A stretch of 64,000 nt of DNA, taken from contig NZ_CANMKO010000001.1 of the NCBI RefSeq assembly GCF_947498515.1, forward strand, positions 186,001 through 250,000. Reading direction: 5' to 3'. Origin of the DNA: an uncultured Pelagimonas sp. (lineage in GTDB: Bacteria > Pseudomonadota > Alphaproteobacteria > Rhodobacterales > Rhodobacteraceae). Under the pieces are notes generated by a model. The model did not search any database and had not been told where the DNA came from. It saw only the letters and a list, made by a program, of their open reading frames with translations. The position numbers and the translations under genes were made by a program. This document shows positions 56,265 to 64,000 of the stretch, piece after piece; the first letter of the stretch is position 1, and every line of letters starts with the position of its first letter.

Positions 56265-56344
56265 CATTTTGACCGTCATTTGCGCTCTGATTTGATCTGA
56301 CGACCAAAAGGCCTAGCTTTTGGAGCAGATGAGGAGGAATTCAA

Positions 56345-56758
56345 ATGCGCAGTTTAATCTTTGCTTTGACCTTGATGGGGATCGGTGGTGTGGCCGTCGG
56401 ACAAGACACCCAAACCCGGAATCCAGGCATTGAAAACACCATTGAACAGCAAATCGAGGCCTTTCAGGTTGATGATTTTGCCAAGGCGTTTGAGTACGCC
56501 AGCCCGACTATTCAGGGTCTGTTTGGAACCTCTGAAAACTTTGGGGCAATGGTTCAGAACGGGTATCCGATGGTGTGGCGACCCAAGGATGTGCGCTTTG
56601 GAGAGCTCCGCCAAATCGAAGGAAACCTGTGGCAACAGGTGATTGTGATCGATCAAGCGGGACAGGTTTTTGCCCTTGATTACATGATGGTCGAGGTCAA
56701 AGGAGACTGGCGCATTGCCGCGGTTCAGATGATCCCGCCGCCCGAAGTGGCGGTTTAA
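56345..56758 (+). CDS. DUF4864-type secreted protein
   Basis: 137 residues. A signal peptide (MRSLIFALTLMGIGGVAVG-Q) precedes a cystatin/SnoaL-like alpha+beta domain: EQQIEAFQVDDFAKAFEYASPTIQGLFG at the N-side and YMMVEVKGDWRIAAVQMIPP at the end. This is the DUF4864 pattern as I know it. Function unknown; predicted periplasmic. GAGGAGG lies just before the ATG. Confidence 0.78.
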   Translation: MRSLIFALTLMGIGGVAVGQDTQTRNPGIENTIEQQIEAFQVDDFAKAFEYASPTIQGLFGTSENFGAMVQNGYPMVWRPKDVRFGELRQIEGNLWQQVIVIDQAGQVFALDYMMVEVKGDWRIAAVQMIPPPEVAV

Positions 56759-56878
56759 CCACCGCGTTGCGCGCAAGGCAGAAGCAGCGCGCGGTGCGGT
56801 TTCAGACCGTTAAGACCCCATTGATATTTCCCTTTCTCGATCGGGCCAGAGTGGCCTCTTGTGACGAAAGGGTACAGC

Positions 56879-59176
56879 ATGAACAAGGCGATTACCGACG
56901 GCGTGGTCTTTATGCCTCCTGCATTTTCAGCGGGCAATCTGGGGCAATGGTCCCGTGGCGATGGGGTGCCGGGATCGGACACCTATGCAAGCTTGGCCAC
57001 TGCGGCCTTTGTTCCGGCCGATCAGGATTTTGGCGGATGTCTTGAAATTGTCAAAACGGATGGCACTCAAAAGCTCCGCTTTATGGGGCGGACACCGATT
57101 TTGCCCGGCTGCTATTTGCGCGTCACCGCACGTGTCAAAGCCATTTCCGGCAGCTTGCCAAGCGTGCGGATCGCCGGTTGGGCGGGCGATGACAATGACG
57201 ATGCGATTTCCGGGGTCACAACCCGCGGCGATAGCACGTCTTTGACGACCTACGGCGACGTTGTCGAAGTCAGCGCCATTGTCGGTGTTGGGTCGCGCAA
57301 TGGCGTTGATATGGTTTGGGGCACCGAGGCCGAATATGGGCATTTCGGCATTGATTTGACCGGCTTGAACGGTGGTGTTGTCCGCGTGGATGACATCGTC
57401 ATCGAAGACGTGACCAGCGTCTTTTTGCGCGACATGATGAATTGGGTCGATGTGCGTGACTTTGGCGCGATTGGCAACGGGTCAACCAACGACAGCGCCG
57501 CCTTTGAAGCGGCTGATCAGGCGGCGAATGGTCGTCGTATTCTGGTATCAAACGGCACGTATCGGTTGAATGACTCGGTGACTTTGGACAGCCGGGTGCA
57601 GTTCGAAGGTCAGGTAACGATGCCTGATGATGCGGTCTTGTCGCTGACCAAAGATTTCAGCCTGCCGACTTATATTGATGCGTTTGGGGGCGACGAGGAA
57701 ACAGCCTTTAAGAAGGCGCTCCAGTCGTTGATGAACAACGCGGATCACGAAAGCCTTGATCTTGGCGGGCGTCGTGTGTCGGTTAGCGCCCCGATTGATG
57801 TGCAAGCGGCGGTTCCAAACCGGACAACCTATGCGCAACGCCGGGTGATCCGAAATGGTCAGCTGCGTGCCGAAAGCTCTGGCAATTGGGCCCCAACCGT
57901 TGTCACCAGCCAAGCCCGCTACACGGCAAGCAACCCGTGGCGTTTGACCAATGTGTCCAACATTGCCAACGTTCAGGTTGGATCATTGGTTGAAGCCAGT
58001 GATGGCGTCGGGCGCGAAATCTATGTGAAACAGGTCAATGTTGCAGCCCAGGAAATCACCCTGTCGCAACCTTTGTCGCGGGCGGAAGGCACGCAGAACT
58101 ACACGTTCACCCGTTTCAAATATATGCTGGATTTCACCGGTTTTGATCGTCTGAACGTCTTTGAATTGGAAGGCATTGAATTCCAATGTGGCGAAGAGGC
58201 CTCTGGGATGATCTTGCCGCGCTTGGGCACGGTAAACGTTGTGCGCAACTGTGTGTTCAACCGTCCGGGCAATCGTGGGATCACGTCAATCGGTGATGGT
58301 TGTCAGGGTATCTTGATCGATCATTGTCAGTTCATCAGCTACGAAGGTGGTGCTGCTCCGCAAGACCGCCATACGGTTGCGATCAACGCCAACGCCAATG
58401 ACGTGAAAATCCGTAATTGCCGGGCCTCGCAGTTCCGTCATTTCGCGGTGATCAGCGGTACGCATACGATCATCACCGGCAACCACTTTTTCCAAGGCGG
58501 TGGCGCGGGCGTCAATGGGTTGCGTACGGCGGGTATCGTCATTGCTGTTCGGGCTTGTAACGCGCAAATCAGCGGCAACTATATCGATAACTGCTTTATC
58601 GAATGGACCAACGAGCGTGAGCCAGAGCCGAACCATACGGGCGGATTCGGCTTTGCGGGCCTGTCGATCACCAACAACGTTATGCTGTGTTCCGAGGTGA
58701 GCCAGTGGTTCAGCTCGATTGTTTGGAAGCCATTTGGCACCGGGCACATCATCAATGGCTTGAACGTGAGCGGCAATACCTTCCGCTGTGTGGGTGGTAC
58801 GATCTACCGGGCTGAACGCATTGATACGTCCGAGGGCGCGGTTCTGAAGGGGAGTATGAAGGCGATCTATTTCACCGGAAATACCTACCATAATATCGTG
58901 TCAGGTGCCGCCAACCCCTTGCTGATCAAGCATTCTCAAAACAGTGCTGAGCTGATTTGGGAAATTGAAACCGACAATCGCTTGCCGTTTGAGGGTTATG
59001 CCAAGGAAGTGGAGAGCATCGTCAGCCGATCACGTCCGCGCAATGCGGCCGGTGTGACACGCAATCACTTCCCCTATGCAAACGTAGAGCAAGGCGGGCA
59101 AAAGGATCGCATTCACGTGGTGTGGCCGGAAGACATGGAGGGCGATGTGACGCTCAACATCCGTATGGATAAATAA
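56879..59176 (+). CDS. Large right-handed parallel beta-helix protein (pectate-lyase-3 type), no signal peptide
   Basis: 765 residues from the ATG at 56879 (GAAAGGG before it). Residues 1-180 form a beta-rich, carbohydrate-module-like domain. The segment VDVRDFGAIGNGSTNDSAAFEAA (about 197-220) opens a pectate-lyase-3/glycosyl-hydrolase-28-related beta-helix, whose rungs run on as NVVRNCVFNR, ILIDHCQFIS, VKIRNCRASQ, TIITGNHFFQ, AQISGNYIDN. No signal peptide or membrane helix is present. That is unlike secreted pectinases and more like phage tailspike or GTA head-spike proteins, which share this opening. Catalytic residues cannot be assigned. The isolated gene has its own terminator. Confidence 0.75.
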   Translation: MNKAITDGVVFMPPAFSAGNLGQWSRGDGVPGSDTYASLATAAFVPADQDFGGCLEIVKTDGTQKLRFMGRTPILPGCYLRVTARVKAISGSLPSVRIAGWAGDDNDDAISGVTTRGDSTSLTTYGDVVEVSAIVGVGSRNGVDMVWGTEAEYGHFGIDLTGLNGGVVRVDDIVIEDVTSVFLRDMMNWVDVRDFGAIGNGSTNDSAAFEAADQAANGRRILVSNGTYRLNDSVTLDSRVQFEGQVTMPDDAVLSLTKDFSLPTYIDAFGGDEETAFKKALQSLMNNADHESLDLGGRRVSVSAPIDVQAAVPNRTTYAQRRVIRNGQLRAESSGNWAPTVVTSQARYTASNPWRLTNVSNIANVQVGSLVEASDGVGREIYVKQVNVAAQEITLSQPLSRAEGTQNYTFTRFKYMLDFTGFDRLNVFELEGIEFQCGEEASGMILPRLGTVNVVRNCVFNRPGNRGITSIGDGCQGILIDHCQFISYEGGAAPQDRHTVAINANANDVKIRNCRASQFRHFAVISGTHTIITGNHFFQGGGAGVNGLRTAGIVIAVRACNAQISGNYIDNCFIEWTNEREPEPNHTGGFGFAGLSITNNVMLCSEVSQWFSSIVWKPFGTGHIINGLNVSGNTFRCVGGTIYRAERIDTSEGAVLKGSMKAIYFTGNTYHNIVSGAANPLLIKHSQNSAELIWEIETDNRLPFEGYAKEVESIVSRSRPRNAAGVTRNHFPYANVEQGGQKDRIHVVWPEDMEGDVTLNIRMDK

Positions 59177-59198
59177 GCACTGGCCTAGGTGTTGATGC

Positions 59199-59231
59199 GG
59201 CCGGGTCCCTTTGGGGGCTCGGCCTTTTTTT
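59199..59231 (+). terminator. Terminator after the beta-helix gene
   Basis: GGCCGGGTCCC pairs with GGGGGCTCGGCC (G-U pairs included), followed by seven Ts. Confidence 0.85.
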
Positions 59232-59241
59232 GGCGCAGATT

Positions 59242-59721
59242 TTATGGGCAAAGATCATCGGGGGTGAGGACAAAGGCTTGGCCAAACCCGCCGTTCAAAA
59301 AGGCCCGTGTGACCGTCAGATGTAGGAACGAAAAATCGCCAAACCCGATATAGAGTTTTGCCTTGGGATAGAGCGATAGGTAATGGGCGGCGGTGTGCGC
59401 ATGGGCAGGATCGCCGTGACGGATGAAGCTGGCTTTGCCTTGCAGGCTAAGTCGGGGATGAGTGAGCGGATCACCTTTGTCATCGGGTTCGCCAAGCATC
59501 AAAGCACAGGCCGGGTTGGATTTAAGCGCTTGAGTATGGGCGCTCAGGTCAGAGACCAAGGACAGAGGCAAGCCATCAAGGCCCGGCACACTGGCAATCC
59601 GCGTAACCATGGGCAGGCCATCACCATCAGTTACGGCCAAGGCCCCAAAGCGAGCCGATTGGATGAGATTACGGGCAAGGCTTCGGGCCTCGGCATCTGT
59701 GGGGCGGATGGGATAGGTCAT
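59242..59721 (-). CDS. HugZ/pyridoxamine-5'-phosphate-oxidase-like FMN-binding split-barrel protein
   Basis: 159 residues from the ATG at 59721; a TTG two codons earlier is also open. The split-barrel pattern is visible: ARFGALAVTDGDGLPMVTRIASV, LVSDLSAHTQALKSNPACALMLGEP, LSLQGKASFIR and YIGFGDFSFLHLTVTRAFLNGGFGQAFVL. It lacks the C-terminal DUF2470 domain of full-length HugZ, so it is a single-domain member. Such proteins bind flavin or haem; HugZ degrades haem. The substrate here is undefined. Confidence 0.82.
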   Translation of the reverse strand: MTYPIRPTDAEARSLARNLIQSARFGALAVTDGDGLPMVTRIASVPGLDGLPLSLVSDLSAHTQALKSNPACALMLGEPDDKGDPLTHPRLSLQGKASFIRHGDPAHAHTAAHYLSLYPKAKLYIGFGDFSFLHLTVTRAFLNGGFGQAFVLTPDDLCP

Positions 59722-59756
59722 AGGCAAATGCTAACGGCTTCGGATGCCCGCGACCA

Positions 59757-60422
59757 TTAGAATTCGGTCCAAAACCCTAGTTTTATCCCCATCGACGAAT
59801 CTCCGGTTAAACCATAAGTCGCGCCGGTTTCCAGTTTGATCCGCTTGTGGACAGGAAACACGACCGAGGGTGCGATACGCGCAAAAGCAGGGTCGCCATG
59901 TTGGACACCGGTTTGCAGTTGCATGATCAACTTGCGGTCTTTGGCAAGATTACGCCCCCAGGTGAAGTCAACTTTGTAGTCCGAAACGCCTGAATCCGCG
60001 CGCATTTCCATAAAGCTTTCGATACCCAGCCAGCCGTTCTTGAGGCCCCATCCAATTGAAAGGCCGGGCCGAACCACCCGGTCGCCGGAGATTTGCCCAA
60101 GGCCAAATTGCAGCGCGACTTTCGGGCCTGTGTCTTGATTTCGCAAAGGAAATTGAACGAATCCGATCGCTTTGCCGTCGCCCGAGACCGAATTTCCAAG
60201 GTCAAAACCAAGCGTGACCTTTTCGGTCAATCCGTATTCAAAATAGGCGGTGCGGTATTCATCGGTCGGGTCCATCGAGGCCCAGTGTTCAAGATTTTGC
60301 CGCCAGCCCAATCGCACCGACATGCTAAAAAAACTACTCCCTTTTTCGCGCGGCCAGGCACCGGCCTGAGCCAAAGAGGCGCAAAGACAAAACGCAATGG
60401 TGAAAAGGCAACGAAAAAGCAT
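59757..60422 (-). CDS. Predicted outer-membrane beta-barrel protein
   Basis: 221 residues from the second of two close ATGs (60422); AGGATGGGG precedes it better than the ATG at 60431. A signal peptide (LFRCLFTIAFCLCASLAQA-G) is followed by alternating hydrophobic/polar strands (FFSMSVRLGWRQ, TAYFEYGLTEKVTLGFDLG, KVALQFGLGQ) and ends in an aromatic (GIKLGFWTEF), as outer-membrane porin-like proteins do. No family is recognised. It is divergent from parA with a 133-nt shared region. Confidence 0.7.
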   Translation of the reverse strand: MLFRCLFTIAFCLCASLAQAGAWPREKGSSFFSMSVRLGWRQNLEHWASMDPTDEYRTAYFEYGLTEKVTLGFDLGNSVSGDGKAIGFVQFPLRNQDTGPKVALQFGLGQISGDRVVRPGLSIGWGLKNGWLGIESFMEMRADSGVSDYKVDFTWGRNLAKDRKLIMQLQTGVQHGDPAFARIAPSVVFPVHKRIKLETGATYGLTGDSSMGIKLGFWTEF

Positions 60423-60555
60423 GGTCCCCATCCTGAATGAAGGTAAATTATGCCTTCACAATGGTTAAGACGCGATTAATCGCCCCAGGGGGCAGGGGTG
60501 GCTTTTACGTTTCTGCAGGTGCAAAGTGACCCTGAGGCACTTTTGGGGAAAGCTC

Positions 60556-61197
60556 ATGCCAGGACATGTTATTACCGTTGCACAGCAAAAAGGCGGAAGT
60601 GGCAAAACCACCTTGGCCGCGCATTTGGCGCTGGGATTTCGCGAACAAGGAAAACGCGTCGCCTTGGTTGATCTTGATCCACAAGGCAGTCTGGGGCGTT
60701 GGTACATGACGCGGATGGAACGCGACCCCGAGTTGTGCAACAATTTGGATTTCACCACGTCCTCGGCTTGGGGGATTTCGTTGGAATGCCGCAAACTGGG
60801 GGCCAGCAATGACTTGGTCATCATCGACACCCCACCCAAAGCCGATAGCGATCTGCGCCCGGCGCTGCGGGTTGCTGATTTGGTGGTTGTGCCCGTCGCG
60901 GCAAGCCATGTTGACCTCTGGGCCACCGAAGGGGTGCTTGATTTGGCCAACCGTGAAAACCGCGACACGCTTTTGGTGATGAACCGCACCCGAACGGGCA
61001 CGCGGTTGGGCACCGAAGTGGCCGCCGCCGCCCAAGAGCTTGGGGCCAATGTCGCCAAGTCCGGATTGGCCAACCGGGTTGGATTTGCCGAAACCATGGG
61101 GCAGGGGCGGGGCGTTACCGAAGCGGGCAAATCCCCGGCGCGCGACGAAGTGCTGAGCCTGACGGCAGAGGTGGCGGAGTTGCTGGCAACGCGTTAA
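60556..61197 (+). CDS. ParA/MinD-family ATPase (orphan)
   Basis: 213 residues from the ATG at 60556 (GGGGAAAG before it). The deviant Walker A is QQKGGSGKTTLA (signature K12, K17), Walker A' DLDPQGSLGRW, Walker B LVIIDTPPK. This short form lacks an N-terminal DNA-binding region, so it resembles the orphan ParA proteins that place cargo such as chemosensory clusters, carboxysomes or PHA granules, rather than plasmid ParA. No ParB is adjacent. The partner may be the next gene, 24 nt away on the same strand. Confidence 0.88.
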   Translation: MPGHVITVAQQKGGSGKTTLAAHLALGFREQGKRVALVDLDPQGSLGRWYMTRMERDPELCNNLDFTTSSAWGISLECRKLGASNDLVIIDTPPKADSDLRPALRVADLVVVPVAASHVDLWATEGVLDLANRENRDTLLVMNRTRTGTRLGTEVAAAAQELGANVAKSGLANRVGFAETMGQGRGVTEAGKSPARDEVLSLTAEVAELLATR

Positions 61198-61221
61198 AGG
61201 GTCTCTCAAAGGAGAGCCACC

Positions 61222-62064
61222 ATGACCGATCTTGCCGAACTGGCCAACCTGATCCGCGCCGATTCCGCCGCGCGCGGTCAAACCGTCTCAAAGCTGGGTT
61301 ATTTCTGTGCGCCGTTTCGCCCGGCGTCGGGGGCGTTTTCAGACAAGGTGATCAAGGTCTATCGCGGATTGTCCGACACCGGCGAACTGGACAGGCTCAA
61401 ATCCTGTCATGACGACTATGTCCAAGCGATGTACGATTCCGGCGTGGGCCTTCCCGAAACCGATTTTCATTTGTTGGACTTGGATGGCATTCGCGTCCCG
61501 GTGATTGTGCAACAAGCACTTCCCGCCGATAGCATGATGCGCCCGCTGATGATGTCGCAGCCGCTTGATGACACTCTGGTGATGATGGAAGCGGCCGGTG
61601 ATGTGATCTCGACCTTTTGGCATTGGGCGCAGACCTGTGAAAGTCGCATCGGCTTTCACCCGTCGATCCGCAATTTCGCCTATGTCGATGAGCGCGCGGT
61701 GTTCTTCGACACCTTCCCGCCGCTGATCCATTATTCACGCGATGAGATGGGCAAGATGCTTTTGACCTTTTCCGACAGCCGGTTGATGCGTGTTGTCGGA
61801 CCGTTTTTCCAAAACAAAGTCACCGGCATCCAAGATGAATGGTATTCACCGCCCGAAACTCTGGTTGGGTTGGTTGGCTCGGCTTGCCGATTGCGCCCGG
61901 ATGATGCACAGGCCTATCTGACGTGGGGGCGCGATTTTGCTCAGCGACGGATGCAACCTTGGCTAAATGAAACCATGGACGGTCTGCAGCGACCACCGCG
62001 CTTACCCGGATATTGGACTGGGTTTCGCAAGCTTTTGGGCCTTCAGGGTGAGCCTAACATCTGA
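61222..62064 (+). CDS. Kinase-like protein of unknown role (DUF6206-like), operon partner of ParA
   Basis: 280 residues, preceded by AAAGGAGAG. The order K45 (VIKVYRG), then H146-P-S-I-R-N151 (GFHPSIRNFAYVD), then D163 (VFFDTFPPLIHY) mirrors lysine, catalytic loop HxxxxxN, and metal Asp of small-molecule or protein kinases. The aspartate of the catalytic loop is not where expected. I recall a similar family annotated DUF6206, but cannot confirm. It is soluble. Function open: a modifier of the ParA cargo or ParA itself are possibilities from the operon. A palindrome pair follows the stop. Confidence 0.55.
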   Translation: MTDLAELANLIRADSAARGQTVSKLGYFCAPFRPASGAFSDKVIKVYRGLSDTGELDRLKSCHDDYVQAMYDSGVGLPETDFHLLDLDGIRVPVIVQQALPADSMMRPLMMSQPLDDTLVMMEAAGDVISTFWHWAQTCESRIGFHPSIRNFAYVDERAVFFDTFPPLIHYSRDEMGKMLLTFSDSRLMRVVGPFFQNKVTGIQDEWYSPPETLVGLVGSACRLRPDDAQAYLTWGRDFAQRRMQPWLNETMDGLQRPPRLPGYWTGFRKLLGLQGEPNI

Positions 62065-62076
62065 TCTGGATGCCAC

Positions 62077-62119
62077 AAATTCCGTGCACGGAATTTACAA
62101 ATTTCGTCGACGAAATTTG
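62077..62119. repeat. Two perfect palindromes side by side, copy 3 of the family
   Basis: Core AAATTCCGTGCACGGAATTT (62077-62096), identical to the hisG copy, then core AAATTTCGTCGACGAAATTT flanked by C/G (62098-62119). They fill the spacer between convergent genes, 12 nt after one stop and 13 nt before the other. Confidence 0.8.
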
Positions 62120-62132
62120 GTCGCGCGTGCGG

Positions 62133-62630
62133 TTAGTTCGGCGCGACGAGGGGCAAGCTGTGTTCAGTGAATTTGCGAGGGACAGTCTTGCCGTTGAAAC
62201 TGTGAGTGCAACAAGGGCATTGCGGCGCGATGCGTTCAATAGTGATTGTCGGGTCGACAATGGCCAACAGACCTCCGCCGTCAACGAATAGTCCGTTGTA
62301 GTAACTGCTTTCACCTGTTCGAACCACGTCACGCCGATCTTCGGGATGCTCAGCCACCAGCCAAAAAATCGGCTCAGGTTTGTCCAATCTTGACACCGCT
62401 TCGGCGTAGACCGAGTCCCATGGCGTGCCTACTCGGGAGAGCAGAAACCGGAAGAGGGGCGTGTAATCTAGCCCGTGACGTTGCCCCGAATGCATCGAGC
62501 GTTGCGCGCCGGATTTGGTGCCACGCTCATCGGCGGCACGTAGACCGGACCCATGGTGCACCCCGTGGGTCCGGGTGTTGACTTTGCGATAGAGCGGGGA
62601 TTTCTCCCCGCGCTGTCGGCTTTTAGACAA
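62133..62630 (-). CDS. Unknown protein with C-terminal CPCC motif, translated from a TTG overlapping tal
   Basis: 165 residues if read from the TTG at 62630. That codon lies within the last codons of the transaldolase gene (8-nt overlap), so reinitiation is probable. The basic N-terminus [25 protein letters not shown] looks RNA- or DNA-binding. The middle ([41 protein letters not shown]) is strongly patterned, and [20 protein letters not shown] leads to a Cys cluster CPCC near residue 140. I believe this is a known uncharacterised family but cannot name it. The first ATG would cut off the conserved basic end. Confidence 0.65.
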   Translation of the reverse strand: MSKSRQRGEKSPLYRKVNTRTHGVHHGSGLRAADERGTKSGAQRSMHSGQRHGLDYTPLFRFLLSRVGTPWDSVYAEAVSRLDKPEPIFWLVAEHPEDRRDVVRTGESSYYNGLFVDGGGLLAIVDPTITIERIAPQCPCCTHSFNGKTVPRKFTEHSLPLVAPN

Positions 62631-63276
62631 TTTTGATACCGGCTTTTTCGATGTCGGCCAAGAACCCGGCCAGACCTTTGTCGGTCAGAACATGGTTTGC
62701 CATGGCTTTGATGACGGCGGGTGGTGCGGTGGCCACGTCAGCACCGATTTTGGCGCATTCGCTCATGTGGTTGGCGGTGCGGATCGATGCGGCAAGGATC
62801 TGGGTGTCAAAGCCGTAGTTGTCATAGATGGTGCGGATGTCTTCGATCAGTTCAAGACCATCGATGTTGATGTCATCCAAACGACCGATGAACGGCGAGA
62901 TGAATGTCGCGCCGGCTTTGGCCGCCAAAAGCGCTTGGTTGGCCGAGAAGCACAGGGTCACGTTGACCATTTTGCCCTCATTCGACAGCACTTTACAGGC
63001 TTTCAACCCGTCCCAGGTCAGCGGCACTTTGACGGCGATGTTTTCCGCAATCTGAGCGAGCTTGCGGCCCTCGGCGATCATGGCATCGGCGTCAAGCGCG
63101 ACAACCTCGGCGGACACCGGGCCGTCGACCATGTCACAAATCTCTTTGGTCACTTCAAGAATGTCGCGGCCAGATTTGGCAATCAGCGACGGGTTGGTGG
63201 TCACACCGTCCACCATACCAAGAGCGTTGAGCTCGGCGATGGCGTCGACTTCGGCGGTATCTACAAAGAATTTCAT
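62623..63276 (-). CDS. tal: Small transaldolase (TalC / fructose-6-phosphate aldolase type)
   Basis: 217 residues, the short TIM-barrel form. The Schiff-base lysine is K83 in [17 protein letters not shown]. The opening [13 protein letters not shown] and GVTTNPSL, and [24 protein letters not shown] are typical. Members are either true transaldolases or F6P aldolases, and the sequence features seen here do not settle it. It is the first gene of a two-gene minus-strand unit. Confidence 0.93.
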   Translation of the reverse strand: MKFFVDTAEVDAIAELNALGMVDGVTTNPSLIAKSGRDILEVTKEICDMVDGPVSAEVVALDADAMIAEGRKLAQIAENIAVKVPLTWDGLKACKVLSNEGKMVNVTLCFSANQALLAAKAGATFISPFIGRLDDINIDGLELIEDIRTIYDNYGFDTQILAASIRTANHMSECAKIGADVATAPPAVIKAMANHVLTDKGLAGFLADIEKAGIKIV

Positions 63277-63394
63277 TGCGGGGGGCCCTCCAGGCGAAGC
63301 TTGGCAATTGATCGCCGGTGTCTTACCTCAGGAAGGGCGGCACAGGAAGCCTCATTGTCGGGTCAATGGTGGCGCTAACGGAATTTGGAGTGTG

Positions 63395-64000
63395 ATGCAG
63401 GGTTTTTACGAGGAAAACGCGCTGGTCTCGGTACAGACCACGCAACCGCTTGATCGGTTGTTGGATTACCGTGCACCCGAGGGGGGCTGCCATCAGGGGG
63501 CCTTTGTCGAAGTGCCCCTTGGTCCGCGCAAGGTGATTGGCGTGGTGTGGGGGCCGGGGCAGGGCAATTTCGACTATTCCAAAATCCGGCAGGTCATTCG
63601 TGTGCTCGATGTTGCACCGATGCGTGAAGAAATGCGCGCGTTTTTGGAGCGTTGCGGCGCGTATACGTTGACCCCGATGAATGCGATGCTACGGCTGGCG
63701 ACCCGCGCGCCGGGGCTTGGCGATCCGCCCTCGATGCAAAAAGTGTACCGTCTGGGCGAGGGGGAGCCACCGCGCATGACCGATGCGCGTCGTCGTGTGC
63801 TTGATGCTTGCGGCGAGATGGGCGGCTTGTCTTTGACCATCAAAGAGCTGGCTGAGGCCGCCGGGGTGACCACATCCGTGGTCAAAGGATTGGTGAAATC
63901 CGGTGCTGTCCGCGAAGAGCAAACACCGCGCGACACGGGATTCCCGATCTTGGACCCGGAACACGGCGGCAAAGAGCTTACCGCTGATCAGCAAACCGCG
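63395..64000 (+). CDS. priA: Primosomal replication restart helicase PriA, N-terminal part
   Basis: 202 codons are present before the window ends; the reading frame stays open. The start ATG at 63395 is preceded by GGAG. The N-terminal 3'-end-binding domain is evident (LDRLLDYRAPEGGCHQGAFVEVPLGPRKVIGVVWG). It is followed by the winged-helix part (RRVLDACGEMGGLSLTIKELAEAAGVTTSVVKGLVKSGAV), and the last residues (KELTADQQTA) lead into the helicase. PriA reloads the replisome at stalled forks. Confidence 0.93.
   Translation, partial: MQGFYEENALVSVQTTQPLDRLLDYRAPEGGCHQGAFVEVPLGPRKVIGVVWGPGQGNFDYSKIRQVIRVLDVAPMREEMRAFLERCGAYTLTPMNAMLRLATRAPGLGDPPSMQKVYRLGEGEPPRMTDARRRVLDACGEMGGLSLTIKELAEAAGVTTSVVKGLVKSGAVREEQTPRDTGFPILDPEHGGKELTADQQTA

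Noticed and set aside
62692-63378. Plus-strand frame of 228 codons opposite the transaldolase
   Set aside because: Shadow frame of a clear gene; composition atypical for protein.

Overview
The window looks like chromosomal DNA of a marine-type alphaproteobacterium of the Rhodobacterales (Roseobacter group). Grounds are the tol-pal-cpoB-tilS-ftsH order, short-form HisG with HisZ, class I lysyl-tRNA synthetase, an NDUFS4-type complex I accessory protein, methylsuccinyl-CoA dehydrogenase of the ethylmalonyl-CoA pathway, and the codon usage. It is mostly a conserved core region, with a few small accessory or decayed patches. I see no rRNA, tRNA, CRISPR array or intact prophage or insertion sequence.

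Layout. 1-4.4 kb: a D-glutamate/D-amino-acid catabolic cluster (end of dgcN, dgcA, a class IV aminotransferase) plus a BON/OmpA-like protein. 4.4-6.9 kb (minus): a flavoprotein and an MscS-type channel. 7.0-17.1 kb: the envelope-constriction operon ybgC-tolQRAB-pal-cpoB, then tilS, ftsH and a tam-like methyltransferase. 17.2-23.3 kb: a MOSC protein and a one-carbon block (fhs, chorismate-mutase-like gene, a degenerate FolD paralogue, canonical folD), a lipoprotein and slyX. 23.3-24.5 kb: an A+T-richer patch of unknown genes and repeats. 24.5-27.8 kb: hisS-hisZ-hisG, overlapping by 4 nt each. 27.8-34.7 kb: a GST, a DUF218 protein, small secreted proteins, the NDUFS4-like gene, uvrB, a decayed DUF2971-like gene and a TSUP transporter. 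34.8-42.5 kb: mcd, an AhpD-like protein, an EF-hand protein, and pheS/pheT with small genes between them. 42.6-51.2 kb: a LuxR-hydrolase fusion, an IS5-family transposase relic, two chemoreceptors, a 34-codon ORF, cspA and ettA. 51.3-64 kb: nadD, a PBP4-type dacB, an L,D-transpeptidase, terB, lysK, a large parallel beta-helix protein, small proteins, a ParA plus kinase-like pair, a cysteine-rich unknown coupled to a small transaldolase, and the start of priA.

How the genes work together: one block keeps the envelope intact during division (Tol-Pal, CpoB, FtsH, DacB, L,D-transpeptidase). A second supplies one-carbon units (Fhs, FolD) and a third charges tRNA or makes histidine (HisS/Z/G, PheST, LysK, TilS). 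Mcd indicates C2 assimilation through ethylmalonyl-CoA.

The most unusual items are a family of perfect palindromes 3' of genes, the FolD paralogue lacking both catalytic lysine and aspartate, the ParA plus kinase-like pair, the LuxR-hydrolase fusion, the leaderless beta-helix protein, and two decayed genes whose lesions can be read base by base. I found no clear-cut new defence or biosynthetic system.
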